Shown here one piece after another: positions 6,758 through 9,708 of a DNA stretch of 9,708 bases. How positions within the stretch are numbered: position 1 is the first letter of the stretch; the number at the start of each line of letters is the position of its first letter. Source of the DNA: an uncultured Actinomycetes bacterium (GTDB taxonomy: Bacteria; Actinomycetota; Thermoleophilia; Solirubrobacterales; Solirubrobacteraceae); NCBI GenBank assembly GCA_937888775.1, contig CALAQT010000346.1:1-9708 (forward strand), in the 5' to 3' direction. Made by a program: the position numbers and the translations under genes. The notes beneath the pieces were generated by a model. It was not told the DNA's origin. It was given only the letters and a program-made list of their open reading frames with translations, and did no database searches.

Positions 6758-6785
6758 GGTCAGCGGTCAGCGGTCAGCGGTTAGC
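6758..6785. repeat. Four tandem heptamers (GGTCAGC)
   Basis: GGTCAGC occurs three times head to tail and a fourth time as GGTTAGC. The array lies between the SSB and helicase genes, about 160 bases before the helicase start. The units are too short for typical iterons (17-22 bp) and no AT-rich stretch adjoins, so an origin is only one possibility. Replication slippage in non-coding DNA would give the same pattern. Confidence 0.6.
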
Positions 6786-6845
6786 GGCCGCGCGCGACGC
6801 CGGCCTGGCTCGGCGGCGCTGCTGGTGATCAGCCGCGGTCGCAGA

Positions 6846-7316
6846 TCAGAACGGCAGATCGTCGGCGCTCGCCGATCCGTCTGCCTCCGACGCCGAGACG
6901 CCCACCGGCTCGCCGTCGGCGGGCGCCGCCGCCTCCGGGCCCGCGCCGTTCTGTTGCTCGCTGCCGTCCGCGGCTGCGGCCGAAGTGGGTCGGCCGCCCT
7001 CGAACAGCACCTGGCGGGCCTTGAACGTGACCGCCTCGCGCTTCTTGTCGTCCGAGTCGGTCCACTCGCGCCAGTCGAGCTCCGCGTCCACGAACACGCG
7101 CGAGCCCTTGCGCAGGTACTGCGCGCAATTGCGCGCCTGGGCGCCGTAGACCTCGACGGTGAAGTAGTTGGTCTTCTCGATCCACTCCTCGCCGCTTCGT
7201 CGACGGGTCGTGGTCGCGACCCGAAGGCGGGCGACGTCGGTGCCCGACGGCAGGTTGCGCAGCTCCACGTCGCGGGTGAGATTTCCCGACAGTGTTGCTG
7301 TGGCGATGTCACGCAT
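6846..7316 (-). CDS. ssb: Single-stranded DNA-binding protein (SSB)
   Basis: This 156-residue SSB coats single-stranded DNA and recruits partners through its tail. The OB fold spans about 1-107 and shows the family pattern LSGNLTRDVELR (9-20), VARLRVATTTRR (28-39), NYFTVEVYGAQARNCAQYLRKGSRV (50-74) and FKARQVLFEGGRP (98-110). A Gly/Ala/Glu-rich disordered linker follows and ends in the acidic tip DDLPF (152-156), the usual docking site for recombination and repair enzymes. The start at 7316 is set by AAGGAGAC four bases upstream. That site overlaps the stop of the preceding gene (TGAAGGAGAC), so the two are probably co-transcribed and perhaps coupled. Its place beside an annealing protein and an exonuclease suggests an element-encoded SSB in addition to the host's own copy. 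Confidence 0.96.
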   Translation of the reverse strand: MRDIATATLSGNLTRDVELRNLPSGTDVARLRVATTTRRRSGEEWIEKTNYFTVEVYGAQARNCAQYLRKGSRVFVDAELDWREWTDSDDKKREAVTFKARQVLFEGGRPTSAAAADGSEQQNGAGPEAAAPADGEPVGVSASEADGSASADDLPF

Positions 7317-7320
7317 GATC

Positions 7321-7328
7321 GTCTCCTT
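7321..7328 (-). promoter_or_regulatory. Shine-Dalgarno of ssb, overlapping the upstream stop
   Basis: AAGGAGAC lies four bases before the ssb ATG at 7316, and its first A is also the last base of the upstream gene's TGA. It sets the ssb start against longer in-frame readings that run upstream without a stop. Confidence 0.85.
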
Positions 7329-7972
7329 CAGTTTCGTTTCTCGATGTCTGGACGCGTCGCGTCCCGTGCTCGGCGCTTCCGCGGCCCCTCCGATGATTTG
7401 CCGCGCTGGCGGCACCGTGCCCCGGCTCTCGGCGAGGACCGCCGTCGCCGAGACGGCGGTCGCGGGAGCGTCGCCGGGCGAGGCACCCCGGCCTGCGTCA
7501 GGATTCGACGCAGGCCGTCTGGGACGGGGGTCGGGCCGAGCACCCAGATGCCGACGCGCGAGGACAAGGGTCCGTCGCCGCTGGGATGGAGCACCAACCC
7601 GAGCCACGAGCCGTCGGCGAACAGCCACAAGGGCTCCATCGCGTGGCCCGTGAAGAGCAACCGGGGGCGTGCCCGCAGGCCGCCGATCTTGAGCTCGAGC
7701 CGGATCACCGTCGGCCGGGTTGCGCCGCCGGTCATGCCTGTCCACGTCGCGACGTAATCGACGCTCTCCATCGGCGCCTCTCCACGGCGCACCGCGCCCA
7801 GGTGCTCGTCGAACACGGGCATGAATCCGCGCTCATGCTCGACGATCACGAGCGAAGCGGGGTCCTCTGCCATCACCCGGCGCACCGGGATCGTGCCCGC
7901 GGTGAACTCCTGATAGGCCTCCTCCCCCACCACCACCGGGAGTGGCCAAGTTCGCAGGCTCGGAAGTCGCAT
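7328..7972 (-). CDS. Hypothetical protein with basic C-terminal tail
   Basis: This 214-residue protein matches no family I recognise. Residues 1 to about 163 look like a folded alpha/beta domain with hydrophobic strands (LPVVVGEEAY, SLVIVEHERGFMPVF, TVIRLELKIGG, LLFTGHAMEPLWLF, WLGLVLHPS, GIWVLGPTPVP). No signal peptide or membrane segment is seen. From about 166 the chain becomes Arg/Pro/Ser-rich and basic, which could bind nucleic acid, but third-position G/C falls there, so the tail may be read-through after a frameshift. The start at 7972 has GGAG five bases upstream. The gene ends at the ribosome binding site of ssb and follows the nuclease by 144 bases, so a role with the recombination cassette is likely by context only. 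A perfect hairpin lies inside the tail (7437-7461). Confidence 0.7.
   Translation of the reverse strand: MRLPSLRTWPLPVVVGEEAYQEFTAGTIPVRRVMAEDPASLVIVEHERGFMPVFDEHLGAVRRGEAPMESVDYVATWTGMTGGATRPTVIRLELKIGGLRARPRLLFTGHAMEPLWLFADGSWLGLVLHPSGDGPLSSRVGIWVLGPTPVPDGLRRILTQAGVPRPATLPRPPSRRRRSSPRAGARCRQRGKSSEGPRKRRARDATRPDIEKRN
7437..7461 (-). other. Perfect 10-bp stem-loop upstream of ssb
   Basis: GACCGCCGTC and GACGGCGGTC pair exactly around a five-base loop. It lies inside the C-terminal tail of the hypothetical gene, about 120 bases before the ssb start. Stem and loop lengths equal those of the hairpin before the ATPase gene. It may terminate, attenuate or stabilise RNA, or act as a cleavage boundary giving ssb a separate message. 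No U-tract follows. Confidence 0.5.
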
Positions 7973-8069
7973 GTGAGCTCCAATCGGTCGTAGTTGCCGG
8001 CGCGCGCGGGATAACCCGAGGGCCGCCTACAGGTCAGGTATTACGCACCGGCCTGCAAATCCCGAAACA

Positions 8070-8117
8070 GCGCGCCCTACCTGCGCACCCGACCGCTCGC
8101 GATACCCGCAGGCGCGC
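8070..8117 (-). other. Imperfect GC stem-loop after the nuclease gene
   Basis: GCGCGCC (8117-8111) pairs with GGCGCGC (8076-8070). TGCG (8110-8107) can extend the stem with CGCA after a small bulge, leaving a loop of about 20 bases. It begins at the last base of the nuclease stop codon. A weak terminator or attenuator is possible; no U-tract follows. The rest of the 144-base gap down to 7973 shows ACCTG repeated in tandem and no convincing promoter. Confidence 0.35.
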
Positions 8118-9079
8118 TACAGCCCCCGCCCACCAGGGCACGTCGCCCACGCCTCGCAGTAGCGCTCGCTGCACTTCCAGCCGCCCGGGTCGGCAAATCC
8201 CCAGGGCTCGTCGGGACCAAACCGCTCGTAGTTCGCGACGATCTGGGAAGCGACTTGCGCGATCCGGACGAGCGCGCCGCGCAGCTGTCCCGTCGATCTG
8301 CTCGTGGTCACGATCGAGGCGCCGATCTGTTTGCGGCGCGGGCCGGGCTTGGCGATCTGGGCGAAGCAGAACTGCGCGGCGGGATCGCCTTCCAGCCAGC
8401 GCCCGGCGAGGTAGACGGCTGGCTGGAAGTCGTGGTCGGCCTTGTGTTGGCTCAGCGGCGTGGTCTTGACCTTGTAATCGACCACAGCCGGGAGCAGCGC
8501 GCCGGCGTCGGGCCGCCGGGTCTCGAGGTCGAGGTAGCACACGACGCTCCACTCGAGCCCGGGCGCGAGGGTGTATTCCACCTTGCGCTGGACTGCTACG
8601 GGCTCGCCGAGGTGCGGGATCAGCTGGCTGAAGGTGAGCTCGACCGCGTCGAGGCCGAGCTTGAATGCCCTGTCCTCGCGCAGGTCGGTCTCCCAGGCGA
8701 TCCCGAGTTGCTCGCGCTCGGCCTCGGCGGCAGCTTTCCACCCGTCCCAGAACGCGTCCTTGAGCTGGTCGACGGAGAGGCGCTCGCCGTGGTCGAGGAT
8801 GTGCCGGTAGTAGAGCGTGATCGCGTCGTCGACCTGGCGTCCGAGGAACATCGGCCCGCTCGGCGCGGTCTTCTCCCCGAGGACGTAGCGCCGGCGCCAG
8901 TCCTCCGGGCAAAGGGCGAAGCGGCTATAGCTCGAGTGCGATAGGTGCTGCAGCGGCTGGCCGTCGTAGCGCGGCGGGAGCCTCCGTGGCACCTGGATCC
9001 GCGCGGCTAGCTCGGCCGCGCTCGGCGGCCCGGCGGCGGGCTCCCCCACGCCCGCCACGGTGATCTGGTTCGTGCTCAT
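8117..9079 (-). CDS. PD-(D/E)XK nuclease, RecB/Cas4-like, with probable Fe-S cluster
   Basis: This 320-residue nuclease likely resects DNA ends for the annealing protein encoded just before it. Visible residues are SSYSRFALCPEDWRRRY (49-65) with first cysteine C57, E168 in RKVEYTL, D184 in CYLDLE, the core VVDYKVKT with D201 and K203, and a QxxxY motif, QPAVY (219-223). Three more cysteines lie at the C-terminus, C303, C308 and C314, in WKCSERYCEAWATC. One cysteine before and three after the nuclease core is the 4Fe-4S arrangement of Cas4, AddB and related nucleases. The ATG at 9079 overlaps the upstream stop as TGATG, which fixes the start and implies translational coupling. It is not called Cas4: no cas1, cas2 or CRISPR array is present, and phage-type exonucleases share this fold. 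Direction and polarity of cleavage cannot be told from sequence. Confidence 0.9.
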   Translation of the reverse strand: MSTNQITVAGVGEPAAGPPSAAELAARIQVPRRLPPRYDGQPLQHLSHSSYSRFALCPEDWRRRYVLGEKTAPSGPMFLGRQVDDAITLYYRHILDHGERLSVDQLKDAFWDGWKAAAEAEREQLGIAWETDLREDRAFKLGLDAVELTFSQLIPHLGEPVAVQRKVEYTLAPGLEWSVVCYLDLETRRPDAGALLPAVVDYKVKTTPLSQHKADHDFQPAVYLAGRWLEGDPAAQFCFAQIAKPGPRRKQIGASIVTTSRSTGQLRGALVRIAQVASQIVANYERFGPDEPWGFADPGGWKCSERYCEAWATCPGGRGL

Positions 9080-9708
9080 CACGCGGCCGCCGGTCCGAGG
9101 TCGCCGAAGTCGACGGTGACGACCTCGCCGCGGCCGTTGCCGTTCGCGGCGGGCGTCTCGGCGAGGGGCTCGCCGGTGGGTTGGGCGGCCTGGTCGGCGA
9201 CCTCGCCCTGCCCGATCCCGTTCTCGGGCTCGCCGTGCGCGAGGATCTCGCCGAGGTCGCGGCGGACCGCTTCGCTGCTCATCCGCGTCTGGTAGCCGTG
9301 CCGCAGCCACTGCTCGGTGTCGGGCGAGAGGACGAGCAGGTCGCTCTTACCCTGCCGGCGGATCGCCTGTACCTGCCGGGTGCCAGGTCCGATAGGCAGC
9401 ACGACCGCCTCGAGCGAGGTGTACAGGTAGGCGCCGATCCCGGCGGCGACACCAGCGCGCTTGCGCGCGTCGGAGTACAGCGCCTTCAGCCCGGCGAACG
9501 AGCCGGAGTCCATCTCGCCGAGGTCCTCGTAGACCGCCTCGACGTCCGAGCCGCCAGCCTCGACGGGGAGCGTGACGATCAGCCGGCAGGCCAGGTAGAT
9601 CCTCCGGGTGCCGCCGGGGACGAGCTCGGCCGGCACGGGCTGGAACTGCTGGCGCCAGCGGCCGGGCACGACCGCGTTCAGGCGCTGGACGACGGACTGC
9701 GCGCCGAG
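9079..9708 (-). CDS. Rad52/Rad22-like single-strand annealing protein, 5' end missing
   Basis: 209 residues are visible and the frame is open to the window edge, so the true start lies outside; a GTG at 9669 is internal to the conserved region and is not the start. The opening LGAQSVVQRLNAVVPGRWRQQF resembles the RxVxxRLNxVxGxxW start of Rad52-like phage recombinases. ALYSDARKRAGVAAGIGAYLY (76-96) corresponds to their hallmark SDAxKRAAVxxGIGRYLY. Between them, IYLACRLIVTLPVE and a Gly/Glu-rich strand fit the beta-hairpin core. From about 155 the chain is a Gly/Ala/Glu-rich linker ending EVVTVDFGDLGPAAA, perhaps a contact site for SSB or the nuclease. Such proteins anneal complementary strands coated by SSB. 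The stop overlaps the nuclease start (TGATG), giving an exonuclease-annealase pair as in Red or RecET systems. Confidence 0.85.
   Translation of the reverse strand, partial: LGAQSVVQRLNAVVPGRWRQQFQPVPAELVPGGTRRIYLACRLIVTLPVEAGGSDVEAVYEDLGEMDSGSFAGLKALYSDARKRAGVAAGIGAYLYTSLEAVVLPIGPGTRQVQAIRRQGKSDLLVLSPDTEQWLRHGYQTRMSSEAVRRDLGEILAHGEPENGIGQGEVADQAAQPTGEPLAETPAANGNGRGEVVTVDFGDLGPAAA

Noticed and set aside
7317..7745. N-terminal extension of SSB to 299 residues
   Set aside because: SSB proteins begin at the OB fold, and AAGGAGAC four bases before 7316 marks the start. The extension overlaps the hypothetical gene.
5576..7757. Two overlapping plus-strand open frames of 402 and 470 codons
   Set aside because: They lie opposite the helicase N-terminus, the SSB-helicase gap and ssb, overlap each other in different frames, and have low-complexity Arg/Ser/Ala-rich translations.
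7973..8116. Promoter in the nuclease-hypothetical gap
   Set aside because: CTGACC and TTATCC are 17 bases apart and TAATAC is present, but neither combination gives a believable -35/-10 pair.
8034..8912. Minus-strand 292-codon frame overlapping the nuclease
   Set aside because: Different frame from the motif-bearing nuclease, Arg/Ala/Pro-rich, no domain.
8117..9079. Calling the nuclease a CRISPR Cas4
   Set aside because: No CRISPR repeats, cas1 or cas2 in the window; context is a phage-type annealase cassette.
1..9708. tRNA, rRNA, CRISPR array, insertion sequence, integrase or attachment site
   Set aside because: I read both strands for cloverleaf-like, repeat-spacer and transposase or recombinase signals and found none I could support.

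Overview
The window is very GC-rich, and every gene I can support reads on the minus strand, so transcription runs from the high-coordinate end towards position 1. The strong G/C bias at third codon positions, the MbcA/Xre-like regulator and the GC hairpins without U-tracts suggest a high-GC actinobacterium. A deep-branching group such as Thermoleophilia is possible, but this is an impression and not a demonstrated placement. I see no integrase, transposase, structural phage gene, tRNA, rRNA or CRISPR array. The gene content is what one expects of the replication/recombination segment of a prophage, plasmid or integrative element.

In transcription order, the first block (9708 to 3515) is a DNA recombination cassette. 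It holds a Rad52-like single-strand annealing protein (cut by the window edge) and a PD-(D/E)XK RecB/Cas4-like nuclease with four cysteines placed as for an Fe-S cluster. The two are coupled by a TGATG overlap. They are followed by an unrecognised 214-residue protein, a single-stranded DNA-binding protein with a DDLPF tip, and a 1027-residue SNF2-like superfamily 2 helicase. Together they could resect, coat, anneal and remodel DNA ends.

The second block (3479 to 2102) is regulatory. It has an orphan Xre/MbcA-type HTH protein with a DUF2384-like C-terminus and no RES toxin beside it, then an HTH antitoxin followed by a RelE/HigB (Gp49-like) toxin. The antitoxin-toxin pair has its own recognisable promoter buried in overlapping inverted repeats, which fits autorepression, and a 9-bp hairpin after the toxin.

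The third block (1930 to 1) is a MoxR/CbbQ-type AAA+ ATPase, followed by a protein carrying an HExxH motif and a downstream EExRxE motif. This second protein runs off the window, and its family would place a von Willebrand A domain in the missing part. This looks like an AAA+/metallopeptidase-VWA pair embedded in a mobile element, and it is the least understood part of the window.

Two features tie the blocks together. The ATPase, helicase and SSB genes share the leader AAGGAGAC followed by four bases and ATG. Perfect GC-rich hairpins sit before the ATPase and before ssb. The SSB-helicase gap also holds a heptamer repeated four times next to dyads.
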